52,595 nucleotides of DNA, taken from the NCBI GenBank assembly GCA_948560265.1, contig CAOXTD010000003.1, forward strand, positions 76,445 to 129,039. The letters run 5' to 3'. Source of the DNA: an uncultured Clostridia bacterium. Its GTDB lineage: Bacteria > Bacillota > Clostridia > TANB77 > CAG-508. The notes beneath the pieces were generated by a model that saw nothing but the letters and a program-made list of their open reading frames with translations, ran no database searches and had not been told where the DNA came from. The position numbers were made by a program, and so were the translations under genes. This document shows positions 7,386 to 16,267 of the stretch, one piece after another (within the stretch, counting starts at the first letter, position 1; each line of letters begins with the position of its first letter).

Positions 7386-9995
7386 TTATACATTCTCATT
7401 TCTAATTGTCTCTATCGTATTTTGTTTATTAATCTTTCCTAAGCTATATCTCATAATTAAGAAAACTAAAATAAATACTAAAATCACTGAAATGATAATT
7501 GCATTCACTGGAATATACATTCCGCTATCCACTTTTACTGCAAACGATTTATATAGCGCAAATGTTGCAAGAATTCCTAAGGCAATTCCATAAATTAAAG
7601 ATTTTGTACCATAAAATACAGTTTCCAAATTAATCATACGATTAAATTCTTTTTTGGTCATTCCAATACTTTTTAACATCGCAAACTCTTTTTGCCTTAA
7701 TTCCATATTAGATGTGATGGTATTAAAGATATTCGTTACTCCAATCAAACTGATAACTGTAATAAATCCATATAGGAAAATGTTAATAACAATTATCATT
7801 GACCTTTCCCCTGCGACTTCTTCCTCCATGTTTCTAACATTAATATCTAGCTTTAGGTTCTCAATTTCTTTAGTTACTTGCTCTGAATTCTCGGCATCTA
7901 TGGTAACAAACTTAGGTTCAAAATCAAACTCTGGATGTACTCCATATTCTACAACAAGATATCCACCATGATAACTATAGTTTTCATATCCATAAGGTTT
8001 TATTTTACTAACTTCGCTAATAGGAATACTAACTTCTTTTTGGTTATACTCCCCTACAATATTTTCTCCTTTTTTGTAATTATATACTCTTTGTTCTACT
8101 GTATTTCCCACTTCATCTTGATAATAAGAATACGTATCACATAAAATTCCTGTTCCTTTTACTTTTTCATAAGAACTTCCAATTTTCTTAGCATATTGAG
8201 CGAAAGATTTGCTATCTAGTGCTAATACTTCTAATAACATATATTTTCTACCTGTTGGAATTACTTCACCATTATTATCTAAAATGGCAGCCCCTGTTTT
8301 AGAATCCATTTTCACTTCTACAAATAATTCCTCTTGATAATCCACTTTATTTAAATCTAAAATATTAATAGAACTTCTTTGGCTATCATAAAGTATATGA
8401 CTTTCTTTGATATTGCCCACTGACATGATTTGGTTTAATTCTTCTTCACTTAGTACATGTGGTGACTGAGCCGAAACATTAATATTGTAGTCATAATCTT
8501 CATAATAATTCCCTGCCATATCTAATGCATTGTGTAAAAAAGCGTTCATAGCAATAAAAATACTAATACTTACTGCTAAAGATATGACTGTTGTCCTATA
8601 TTTCTTTTTGCTTCTCTTTAAATTTTTATACGCTAATACTCCCCCTATTTTAAATACTCTTGAGATGATTTTTGGTGTCTTCAATGTTTTACTACTAATT
8701 TTAATATCCTTTGTATTTCTTAGTTGTTCTATTGGGCTTACCTTACTTGCTTTTTTAGCTGAAGACATAGCTGATAAATATACTGTTAAAAATCCGAGGA
8801 CTATGGATAGGATAATTGGAATAATAGAAACTTTAAATAAAATTCCATCTGTATAAGCAAGTATTGCTCCCGGCCCCAATAAATAGTTAACAATTTGAAG
8901 TAATACCCATACTGCTAATATTCCTGATAAAATTCCTAATGGAATACCAATCACTCCAAGCACTAAAGCTTCGAATATAACACTTTTCTTAATTTGCTTT
9001 TTGGTTGCACCTATACTAGAAAGCATACCATACATTTTAATTTTTTCTGTAGTAGAAATAGCAAAAGAATTTCTAATACAAAATACACTAGTAAATAAAA
9101 TAATAATAACAACAACTGCAATCACACTATATAGCATAGTAAGAGTAGTGTCACTAAAAGCAAATACTTCCCATCTGAGTAATTCGTGGTTAATAGCAGA
9201 AACATCATATTTCATTGGTGTACTATTTTCCTCTACTATTCTCATACTAGATACACCTAATATTTGTGGAATAGATGTCTCATATTCTTTTGGTTCTTTT
9301 AAAGCAATATATCCTTCTAGTTTTCCATTAGGAGTACTGGTATCACCAGTTGTAATAACAGAATATCCTACATCACTATAGTTTTCAAAACTTGTATTAG
9401 GTCTTTTCATAATCCCAACTACTTTAAAAGTTCTTTTTTGTGGATTTACGATATGTTCTCCAACTTCTACATCATAAGGATTTCCTGGATGCAATTCGTA
9501 TCCATCTAAACTTTCTCTTTTTCCTACTTCAATTGTAATGGTGTCTCCTATGTTATACTTAACTTCTCCATTTGTTTCAATATGGCGAGAAATCACAATT
9601 TCCTCATTAGTTTGTGCAAATCTTCCTTCTTCTAGTTTGAAGTTTAGTTTTTGAAAAGTATCCTCATTCATAGAGCATAATTTTAAATATGGTTTGTCCT
9701 TATTGGTTCCATTTTTCAAAATACCATATCCTTCTTGCAAAACACTAAAAATTTCTTTAACGTCTCTGTTATTTTGCAAAGTTTGAATATCATTTTGTAT
9801 TAGATTTTCTAGTGATAAATGATAATATCCTGTTTCATTAATCGCATTTTGTAGTAAAGTCGCTTGAAAACTTGTTGCTAATGTACAAGCTGCACAAATT
9901 AAGGCAGTAGAAAGGATAATTCCAATAACTGTACTAACAGTTCTCTTTCTATTTAATTTCAAATTTTTAAGTGATACTTTATTTAATATCTTCAT
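7386..9995 (-). CDS. ABC transporter permease with two FtsX domains
   Basis: An 869-residue permease. An N-terminal helix (about 20-40) precedes a large external region (about 45-280) and a first FtsX-type membrane block (about 285-425). A second helix near 465 leads into another external region and a final FtsX block (about 755-860). The residues KMYGMLSSIGATKKQ and KEFAMLKSIGMTKKE are the repeated cytoplasmic coupling segments that contact the ATPase. This architecture is shared with antimicrobial-peptide detoxification and lipoprotein-release transporters rather than importers. The gene lies 20 nt after its ATPase and next to a two-component system. Its likely job is protection against, or release of, envelope-active molecules; the substrate is unknown. 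Confidence 0.9.
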   Translation of the reverse strand: MKILNKVSLKNLKLNRKRTVSTVIGIILSTALICAACTLATSFQATLLQNAINETGYYHLSLENLIQNDIQTLQNNRDVKEIFSVLQEGYGILKNGTNKDKPYLKLCSMNEDTFQKLNFKLEEGRFAQTNEEIVISRHIETNGEVKYNIGDTITIEVGKRESLDGYELHPGNPYDVEVGEHIVNPQKRTFKVVGIMKRPNTSFENYSDVGYSVITTGDTSTPNGKLEGYIALKEPKEYETSIPQILGVSSMRIVEENSTPMKYDVSAINHELLRWEVFAFSDTTLTMLYSVIAVVVIIILFTSVFCIRNSFAISTTEKIKMYGMLSSIGATKKQIKKSVIFEALVLGVIGIPLGILSGILAVWVLLQIVNYLLGPGAILAYTDGILFKVSIIPIILSIVLGFLTVYLSAMSSAKKASKVSPIEQLRNTKDIKISSKTLKTPKIISRVFKIGGVLAYKNLKRSKKKYRTTVISLAVSISIFIAMNAFLHNALDMAGNYYEDYDYNINVSAQSPHVLSEEELNQIMSVGNIKESHILYDSQRSSINILDLNKVDYQEELFVEVKMDSKTGAAILDNNGEVIPTGRKYMLLEVLALDSKSFAQYAKKIGSSYEKVKGTGILCDTYSYYQDEVGNTVEQRVYNYKKGENIVGEYNQKEVSIPISEVSKIKPYGYENYSYHGGYLVVEYGVHPEFDFEPKFVTIDAENSEQVTKEIENLKLDINVRNMEEEVAGERSMIIVINIFLYGFITVISLIGVTNIFNTITSNMELRQKEFAMLKSIGMTKKEFNRMINLETVFYGTKSLIYGIALGILATFALYKSFAVKVDSGMYIPVNAIIISVILVFILVFLIMRYSLGKINKQNTIETIRNENV

Positions 9996-10015
9996 CTTGA
10001 GTAATTCCCTCCTTT

Positions 10016-10687
10016 CTACATATCTTTTACAATTTTTCCGTCTTCAATTTTGATAATTCTATCTGCTATTTTAGCAATCTCCATATTGTGTGTAATCATC
10101 ACAATAGTTTGCTTGTAATCTCTATTTGATTTCTTTAATAATTCTACAATTTCATCGCTTGATTTGGAATCTAAATTTCCAGTAGGCTCATCTGCTAAGA
10201 TAATAGCAGGATTGGTTATCATTGCTCTTCCAATAGAGGTTCTTTGTTGTTGCCCTCCTGATAATTCATTTGGTAAATGTGTTTTTCTACTTTCTAGACC
10301 TAATAACTGAATTAAATCGTTTAATCTTTTTGGGTCGATTTTACGATTATCTAGACTAAGTGGAAGTGTAATATTTTCTTCTACATTTAAAATAGGTATT
10401 AAGTTATAGAACTGATAAATGAGTCCCACTTGTCTTCTTCTAAATATAGCAAGTTCATCATCATTAAAACCATAAATGTCTTTTCCATCAATAAATACTT
10501 TTCCACTTGTTGGTCTATCTACTCCACCAATTAAGTGTAATAAGGTAGACTTTCCACTGCCAGAAGCTCCTACAATTGCTACAAATTCTCCCTTTGCAAT
10601 GCTAAAAGAAACATTATCAAGTGCTACTACTTTAGCTGCTCCTTTTCCATAAACTTTACTTAAATTTTCAACTCTTAAAATTTCCAT
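10016..10687 (-). CDS. ABC transporter ATPase (MacB/LolD/BceA type)
   Basis: A 223-residue ATPase. Walker A is GASGSGKST (residues 40-48), the signature is LSGGQQQR, and Walker B is IILADEPTGNLD. The PTGNLDS sequence is typical of LolD, MacB and BceA-type ATPases that drive FtsX-domain permeases by mechanotransmission. It is the first gene of the transporter operon, 20 nt before the permease. The AAGTGACA repeats at 10726-10752 lie just upstream of its start and suggest control by the linked response regulator. Confidence 0.95.
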   Translation of the reverse strand: MEILRVENLSKVYGKGAAKVVALDNVSFSIAKGEFVAIVGASGSGKSTLLHLIGGVDRPTSGKVFIDGKDIYGFNDDELAIFRRRQVGLIYQFYNLIPILNVEENITLPLSLDNRKIDPKRLNDLIQLLGLESRKTHLPNELSGGQQQRTSIGRAMITNPAIILADEPTGNLDSKSSDEIVELLKKSNRDYKQTIVMITHNMEIAKIADRIIKIEDGKIVKDM

Positions 10688-10725
10688 AATTTTATCCTTT
10701 CTTTACTTTGTTGATTTTATTATAC

Positions 10726-10752
10726 GACACTTAAAGTGACAAGTAAGTGACA
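10726..10752 (-). promoter_or_regulatory. Putative response-regulator operator with TATAAT box
   Basis: AAGTGACA occurs at 10734-10741 and again at 10745-10752, an 11-bp period typical of tandem OmpR-family half-sites. An inverted half-site, GACACTT (10726-10732), adjoins them. On the minus strand a TATAAT-type box follows immediately toward the ABC ATPase gene. No good -35 box is visible, which fits an activator-dependent promoter. Confidence 0.55.
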
Positions 10753-10773
10753 TTTTGAAAAAATTTTAAAAAT

Positions 10774-10796
10774 AAAAAAACCCCACCGAAGTGGGG
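10774..10796 (-). terminator. Strong Rho-independent terminator with UUCG loop
   Basis: On the minus strand CCCCAC-TTCG-GTGGGG is followed by a run of seven T. It ends the orphan gene at 10834-11166 and insulates it from the ABC operon promoter. Confidence 0.9.
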
Positions 10797-10833
10797 CTGC
10801 CGTTGTACTTGTCGGCGGTGTCGAGGTTTACTT

Positions 10834-11166
10834 TCATAACTTTAGCAGGCCTTTGTTCCAGTTTTCGCCACTAAAACTTCCAGCCTTCCACATCGAAGCA
10901 GCAAGCATTCGGTTGGTTGCACTCATCTCTTGCAAAATTTCTTCGCATTCAGGCATGATCTTGTCAATTTTCATTTTCATGCCATACGTCAATTCATCAA
11001 AAGATGCTTTGAACCACATAGATGCAATATTGTCTTTTTCCTCAGGTCCCAACTGTTTCAGAATTTCATCCATCAGCAAGGAACTTCTCAATAGCAATAT
11101 CTTATCCATTCCTGTCGTTGCTGCTAACCGCTTTACGATCTCAGCTCTTTCCCAGAACTGTACCAT
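10834..11166 (-). CDS. Orphan helical protein with atypical codon use
   Basis: A 110-residue, Met-rich, probably all-helical cytosolic protein that I do not recognise. It has no signal peptide. A perfect AGGAGG lies 9 nt before the ATG and a UUCG-loop terminator follows, so it is an independent and probably well-expressed unit. Codon use differs from its neighbours (more CTG, ATC, ACG, AAG, and one CGG at codon 14), as in the orphan at 3662-4066. A +1 shift at its CGG would meet TAG on the second codon. Transfer from a higher-GC source, or a mobile-element origin, is possible. Confidence 0.65.
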   Translation of the reverse strand: MVQFWERAEIVKRLAATTGMDKILLLRSSLLMDEILKQLGPEEKDNIASMWFKASFDELTYGMKMKIDKIMPECEEILQEMSATNRMLAASMWKAGSFSGENWNKGLLKL

Positions 11167-11228
11167 AATGTAAAACCTCCTATGTCTTCTCTGCTATCAG
11201 CAGATTTGTACTCTTCATTATACCATAT

Positions 11229-12362
11229 TTAAATCTTAATTTCAAGTTTTGAAGATTTTACCTTTTTACTTTTCTTGCTATTTTTATTTGAAATATTCAT
11301 CATAACGTTTTCTTTAACAATGCCTAACAAGGAATGTAGTGCCTTTGAAATAAGAACCTTATTTTCGCTATCTATGTTTTGATAATTTTTAATCAATAAT
11401 CTAGCAGTAGCTATCTTCTTATTAGAAAGTTCTTCCAAAGTAGTCGCATCTGTAGAATTTATAATCTCAAATAATACCTCCACTACTTGTGCTCTTTGAT
11501 CAGCAGGCACAGTTTTCACCCATTCTTTAATAGTTTTATCAACTAGCAAACTTTTATCAGTTACATTTTTCACAGAAACAAATTTACTTCCCAATACTTG
11601 CCAACTATATAAATCATGTTGCATAATTCCATTTGCTGTACTTTGAACTACTACATATGTTTCTTGATGATTTAATAATCTACCAATTACAGAAGATTGA
11701 GGAATATAGGTGTGTACTTTTTGAATCATTTTTTGATATTCTACTGTTTGAACAATATCATCATCAAAACCAGGACCATCTTCATTATAGATTATTTTAA
11801 TTCTTTTCTTGATTTCATCATTGCAAAAAGTTGCAGCATATACTGCTAAATTACCACCTTTTGAATGTCCTCCTACAATGATATCCCCCTCATATTTACT
11901 AGCAATATTATTCAAATAAGCTTTACTGTCTTTTTGAGATGGTACATGGGAGGAAAAACTCATATTGAAATCTTCTTTCCAACCAATTAAAGTATTGTCT
12001 GTCCCCCTAAAAGAAACATACAAAATATGATTAGGTAAGCATATTGTAATTGCTGAAAATTGTTTTTCTTCTTTCGGTTCTACTTTATTGATATAATCTA
12101 GCAATACCAAATCTTTATATCTCGCACATTTTGCTACTGCTGGGAACAAATCTAAATCATCAACTTGTAATACTGTTTTATCCTTTTCTTTTCTAAACCT
12201 TTTGTAAGCTTTTTCTATCGTTATTTTCTCTTCTCCTTGAAATAGATTATCAAAAGGAAAATAGGAAATTCTAGATAAAATAAGGCTATCTATCTCATTT
12301 AATGGAACTTGTGAAAATGGAATATCTCCTCTCCATGTTAAATAATCCAAAATATTTGCCAT
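11229..12362 (-). CDS. DUF2974 / Mbeg1-like alpha/beta-hydrolase
   Basis: A 377-residue lipase-like hydrolase of the DUF2974 family. The N-terminus MANILDYLTWRGD is typical of the family. The nucleophile elbow is GGHSKGGN with Ser167. An upstream FRGTD resembles the oxyanion region of class 3 lipases, and a candidate acid lies in NEDGPGFDD. There is no signal peptide, so it acts in the cytosol. Its ATG overlaps the stop of the upstream gene by one base (TAATG), so the two are translationally coupled. The substrate is unknown. Confidence 0.85.
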   Translation of the reverse strand: MANILDYLTWRGDIPFSQVPLNEIDSLILSRISYFPFDNLFQGEEKITIEKAYKRFRKEKDKTVLQVDDLDLFPAVAKCARYKDLVLLDYINKVEPKEEKQFSAITICLPNHILYVSFRGTDNTLIGWKEDFNMSFSSHVPSQKDSKAYLNNIASKYEGDIIVGGHSKGGNLAVYAATFCNDEIKKRIKIIYNEDGPGFDDDIVQTVEYQKMIQKVHTYIPQSSVIGRLLNHQETYVVVQSTANGIMQHDLYSWQVLGSKFVSVKNVTDKSLLVDKTIKEWVKTVPADQRAQVVEVLFEIINSTDATTLEELSNKKIATARLLIKNYQNIDSENKVLISKALHSLLGIVKENVMMNISNKNSKKSKKVKSSKLEIKI

Positions 12363-13366
12363 TATCTTTCAATTCTCTCCTTTGCTTCTTGTTCTGCTTC
12401 TTTTGTAAATCCTAGAATAATACGATTATTCTTTGCAATAATAGTATTCCAAATTTCTTCATACATCTCTTTTTTGGCTTTTGTTGCAATATCGATTGCA
12501 GCAATTTCATGTGTTTTACCATCTTTCGTCATGACTTTAATACTTTGACTTGTTTTAATTCCATTTGTACGATAAATCATAGAATACATCCAAATAATAT
12601 TTTGATATTCTATTACTCTAAAACTACCTTTGAAGTTGATGACATAACGATTGGTTAAGAATAGATGAATCCTCTCATAATAGAAAGCTTCTGAACTATT
12701 CATTTCATTATCCAATGTTTCAATAGTAGCTTCATCCATTTTCTTAATATTGCTACTAAATTTAATTTTTTGAGTAATAGTGGTAGCAAAAGCAATAAGT
12801 CCCAATAGTCCGCAAACAAAAGCACTAAAATAAGGAATAAATCCAATATCATCCATACCTGTTGCAGAAATATCTAGGTAAACTGCTCCAAAATAGGAAT
12901 TAAAATCTGCCATAGTTAGCTTTTCTTCCTCTTTTAGACCTTGATTATATGCTTCTAAAGCATATTCTTTAATCTCTTTTGGAATTAGTTTTGTTCCTCC
13001 TGTAATCGTAACAGGATTTTCTTTCAAATCTGTTTTGTTTGTTAGTTCATTATATTTTCCCATATAAGCAATATACATAAATTCCTCGTCTGTTACAATA
13101 AAATATCCATATGTAGAATCTGTTTCTTCTGCAAATAAATATGGCTTTGTATGTACATCAATAGTAGCAATTTGTTCTTCTTTTCCCCCCTCTTGCTCCA
13201 CAATGATATCATTTAATGGTTTTGCATTTGCTTTTGCTTGTTCTACTATATAATAACCAAATGCTGCTAGAGCAATAGCTATAATAAGAAGCAAGATGCT
13301 AAGTAGCACATTTCTTGTTAACCTCTTTTTCTCTTTTAAAATGTTAGGATTTGTAAATTTCTCCAT
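12362..13366 (-). CDS. Membrane protein of unknown function with two helices
   Basis: A 334-residue protein with a hydrophobic helix at about 20-44, an external region (about 45-175), a second helix (about 178-198) and a cytoplasmic C-terminal domain. The C-terminal part has a beta-rich, PH-like pattern. I cannot name a family with confidence. It is translationally coupled to the alpha/beta-hydrolase downstream, so the two probably act together, perhaps with the membrane protein positioning or regulating the hydrolase. Confidence 0.7.
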   Translation of the reverse strand: MEKFTNPNILKEKKRLTRNVLLSILLLIIAIALAAFGYYIVEQAKANAKPLNDIIVEQEGGKEEQIATIDVHTKPYLFAEETDSTYGYFIVTDEEFMYIAYMGKYNELTNKTDLKENPVTITGGTKLIPKEIKEYALEAYNQGLKEEEKLTMADFNSYFGAVYLDISATGMDDIGFIPYFSAFVCGLLGLIAFATTITQKIKFSSNIKKMDEATIETLDNEMNSSEAFYYERIHLFLTNRYVINFKGSFRVIEYQNIIWMYSMIYRTNGIKTSQSIKVMTKDGKTHEIAAIDIATKAKKEMYEEIWNTIIAKNNRIILGFTKEAEQEAKERIER

Positions 13367-13394
13367 TTCACTCCCCCTTATTTTTTATAAGATT

Positions 13395-13532
13395 TTATAT
13401 CTTCTTATAATAGAATTTCAAATTAATCTCATGTCCACCATAATACTTCAAAATTCGTTGCATTCTCTTATTTTCATCACCTGTTGCACAAGACACTATC
13501 TTGATATCTTTGTTCTCTTCTCTCAACTTCAT
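13395..13532 (-). other. Possible 45-residue small ORF or gene remnant
   Basis: In the roughly 300 nt between the membrane-protein gene and the fabI terminator, an ATG at 13532 opens 45 codons of non-repetitive, charged sequence ending at TAA (13395-13397). It begins MKLREENKDIKI and contains a Gly-Gly-His segment. There is no ribosome binding site. It could be the C-terminal remnant of a longer gene or chance. Otherwise this gap contains only AT-rich sequence and the FAS-operon terminator. Confidence 0.25.
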
Positions 13533-13611
13533 ATTTTTATTAATTTATATCACATTTGTTACAAAAAATCTAGTGCATTTTACTGTAATTAAAAAGCAAC
13601 CTTTTTCAAAA

Positions 13612-13645
13612 TAAAAAAAGACCTTCTATAACTTAATATAGAAAG
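13612..13645 (-). terminator. Rho-independent terminator of the FAS-II operon
   Basis: On the minus strand CTTTCTATA pairs with TATAGAAGG around a short loop and is followed by CTTTTTTT. It lies about 20 nt after the fabI stop codon and ends the long fatty-acid operon. Confidence 0.75.
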
Positions 13646-13665
13646 CCCCTATTTTCATAATGAAA

Positions 13666-14439
13666 CTACACTCCCATAATATTATATCCACTATCTGCAT
13701 AAATCACTTGCCCCGTCACAGCATCTGACATTTCACTTAGTAAGAAAGTTGCTACATTTCCTACTTGGGTTGTTGTTACATTTCGATGTAATGGTGATTT
13801 TTCTTCTACAACAGTTAAAATACTTGAAAAGTCTTTAATGCCTTTAGCAGATAACGTTTTAATCGGTCCTGCTGATATAGCATTTACTCTTTTTCCTTCT
13901 TTTCCTAAGTTTTCTGCTAAATATCGTACACTAGCCTCCAATGCTGCTTTTGCTGCTCCCATTACATTATATCCATCTAGCACTTTTGTAGAACCATGAT
14001 AAGTTAAGGTTACTAAACTTGCATTTTCATTTAATAAATCTACTTCTTTTGCCGTTCTTGCTGCTAGTACAAAGGAATAGGCACTTACATCAAGAGCATG
14101 AGCATATCCTTCTTTACTGGTATAGATGAAATCTTGGTGCAAATCTTCTGTATTGGCATGTGCAATAGCATGTACTAAACCATCTATTTTCCCATTTTCT
14201 TCTTTGATTTGTGTAAGTACTTTTTGTACCAGTTCATCTTCTGATGCACCATCTAATACATAAGCTTTACTTCCTTGAAATTCAGAAATAAGTTCTTCTA
14301 TTTTTTCTTTATTTTCTTCTCCCATGTAAGTAAAAATAAGCTTTGCACCATTCTCATAAGCTGATTTTGCAATTCCATAGGCAATACTCCATTTGTTACG
14401 TATTCCCATAATTAGTATCGTTTTATCTTTTAATAACAT
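13666..14439 (-). CDS. fabI: Enoyl-[acyl-carrier-protein] reductase (FabI type)
   Basis: A 257-residue SDR-type enoyl-ACP reductase that performs the last reduction of each elongation cycle with NAD(P)H. The FabI-type active site is present: Tyr147, then Tyr157-x6-Lys164 in YNVMGAAK. The family N-terminus has GIRNKWSIAYGIA. Many clostridia use the flavoenzyme FabK instead, so FabI here is noteworthy; triclosan-type inhibitors target this class. It is the last gene of the FAS operon, separated from accA by 165 nt that contain an inverted-repeat element, so it could have been added later. Confidence 0.95.
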   Translation of the reverse strand: MLLKDKTILIMGIRNKWSIAYGIAKSAYENGAKLIFTYMGEENKEKIEELISEFQGSKAYVLDGASEDELVQKVLTQIKEENGKIDGLVHAIAHANTEDLHQDFIYTSKEGYAHALDVSAYSFVLAARTAKEVDLLNENASLVTLTYHGSTKVLDGYNVMGAAKAALEASVRYLAENLGKEGKRVNAISAGPIKTLSAKGIKDFSSILTVVEEKSPLHRNVTTTQVGNVATFLLSEMSDAVTGQVIYADSGYNIMGV

Positions 14440-14470
14440 AATACTTTCTTCCTTTCATTATTATTCATTT

Positions 14471-14585
14471 TAGCATAATATGATATGTTTTTGCAGTTTT
14501 GAGAGGTACCGTTCTGACATGCTTCTTTGAATTTGCTGACTGCAACGGGCATTTGAAAAACAAAAAAATTTATCATATTATGCTA
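14471..14585. repeat. Inverted-repeat element between accA and fabI
   Basis: Perfect 15-bp arms, TAGCATAATATGATA (14471-14485) and its complement (14571-14585), flank about 85 nt. Inside, a second inverted repeat TTGCAGT (14491-14497)/ACTGCAA (14539-14545) nests within the first. No coding sequence or T run is present. It could be a MITE-like insertion or a structured RNA inside the operon transcript. Confidence 0.6.
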
Positions 14586-14604
14586 TTACAAAATTAGAAT
14601 ATTA

Positions 14605-15417
14605 TCAAACTATTTGAAACCCCGAAATACTTCTAAACTTCTCATATCGTTGTTCCACTAATTCTTCTTCTGTCATTTTCTGCATTTTACGAATTTCTTT
14701 TTGAATTTCCTTTTGGATAGATTGACTTACTTTTTCAAAATCTTCCTCTTCCATTTCTACTGGTTCTTTGATAATCTTGTCAATCACTTTTAAATCATAT
14801 AAATCTTTTGCTGTTAGCCTCATTTTCTCTGCTGCTTCTTTTACTCTACTACTATCTTTCCACAAAATACTGCTATATCCTTCAGGAGATAAAATAGAAT
14901 AAATGGCATTTTCTAACATAAAAATTTTATTAGCCACTGAGATGGCTAAGGCACCACCCGAAGAGCCTTCTCCTATTACAATAGCAATTACAGGAACCTT
15001 TAACTTTGCCATCTCAAACATAGATTTTGCAATTGCTTCTCCCTGTCCTCTTTCTTCTGCGCCAATTCCCGGATAGGCTCCTTTGGTATCTACAAAAGTA
15101 ATAATAGGTCTGTGAAACTTTTCAGCTTGTTTCATAAATCGAATTGCTTTTCGATAACTTTCAGGATTAGGCATTCCAAAATTTCTTTCCATATTTTCTT
15201 TCGTTGTTCTTCCTTTTTGCTCTGCAATAATGGTAAATGATTGTTCTCCTAATTTTGCTAATCCGCAAACCATTGCCTTATCATCTTTGAAACATCTATC
15301 TCCATGTAACTCAATAAACTCATCAAAAATGCTTTCTATATAGTCAATGGCTGTTTTTCTTTTTGGATTTCTAGCAATTTCTACTTTCTCCCAAGCAGAG
15401 GATTTATTCTTTTCCAT
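14605..15417 (-). CDS. accA: Acetyl-CoA carboxylase carboxyltransferase subunit alpha
   Basis: A 270-residue alpha subunit of the carboxyltransferase, which with AccD moves the carboxyl group from biotin to acetyl-CoA to give malonyl-CoA. It has the crotonase-like fold with EGSSGGALA and the VDTKGAYPGIGAEERGQ segment. It is shorter than the 315-residue E. coli protein, as is usual in Firmicutes. It overlaps accD by 14 nt, suggesting translational coupling and equal subunit production. Confidence 0.96.
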   Translation of the reverse strand: MEKNKSSAWEKVEIARNPKRKTAIDYIESIFDEFIELHGDRCFKDDKAMVCGLAKLGEQSFTIIAEQKGRTTKENMERNFGMPNPESYRKAIRFMKQAEKFHRPIITFVDTKGAYPGIGAEERGQGEAIAKSMFEMAKLKVPVIAIVIGEGSSGGALAISVANKIFMLENAIYSILSPEGYSSILWKDSSRVKEAAEKMRLTAKDLYDLKVIDKIIKEPVEMEEEDFEKVSQSIQKEIQKEIRKMQKMTEEELVEQRYEKFRSISGFQIV

Positions 15418-16267
15418 TTGTCACTCCTCCTTTATGGTAGTGAATTAGCTGATGTAATGTGTCTTTCATTTCTTCTCTTGCTACAATTTTGTCAATAAAT
15501 CCATGTTCTAGTAAGAACTCTGCTGTTTGGAAACCTTCTGGCAAACTTTCTCCAATCGTTTGTTCTATTACTCTTGGACCTGCAAAACCTATCATAGCCC
15601 CTGGTTCTGCTAAAATGATATCTCCTAAACTTGCAAAAGATGCAGTAACTCCTCCATAGGTTGGGTCTGTTAAGACAGATATGTATAATAGTCCTGCCTC
15701 ATCTAACTTAGTAAGAGCTGCCGTTGTTTTTGCCATTTGCATTAAAGAAATAATACCTTCTTGCATTCTAGCACCACCTGATACAGTAAATATGATAAGT
15801 GGTAACTTTAGCTTAACGGCTTGTTCTATACTATAAGTAATTTTTTCTCCAACTACTGCTCCCATACTTCCCATTAGAAAGCCACTATCCATAATGCAAA
15901 TAACTACATCTTCGCCCTTAATTTTTCCTGTTCCACAAGCAACTGCCTCTTCTAGGTTTGTTTTTTCTCTTAAAGTTGCTAGTTTTTTAGGGTAATCTTC
16001 TAAACCTAAAGGATTTGTTGTTTCTATATTCAAATCAAAACGTTTGTAAGTTCCTTCGTCAATGATTAATTCTATTCTTTTACCAATATGCATTCTAAAA
16101 TAATGACCACAATTAGGGCAAATATTGAAATTGTTTCTAACAGTATCTTTATAAATAATTTCATGGCATTTTTCACATTTGAGCCATTTACCAATTGGAA
16201 TATCCACGTTTGACTTTTTATTTGCTAGATTTTTCGTTTCTCTTTTCTTGATTTTATCAACAATCAT
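15404..16267 (-). CDS. accD: Acetyl-CoA carboxylase carboxyltransferase subunit beta
   Basis: A 287-residue beta subunit. The four-cysteine zinc ribbon CEKC...CPNC is at residues 31-55, followed by the carboxyltransferase domain with GGARMQEG and the oxyanion-hole glycines. It partners AccA in the cytosol. It overlaps accC by 4 nt and accA by 14 nt within the operon. Confidence 0.96.
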   Translation of the reverse strand: MIVDKIKKRETKNLANKKSNVDIPIGKWLKCEKCHEIIYKDTVRNNFNICPNCGHYFRMHIGKRIELIIDEGTYKRFDLNIETTNPLGLEDYPKKLATLREKTNLEEAVACGTGKIKGEDVVICIMDSGFLMGSMGAVVGEKITYSIEQAVKLKLPLIIFTVSGGARMQEGIISLMQMAKTTAALTKLDEAGLLYISVLTDPTYGGVTASFASLGDIILAEPGAMIGFAGPRVIEQTIGESLPEGFQTAEFLLEHGFIDKIVAREEMKDTLHQLIHYHKGGVTNGKE

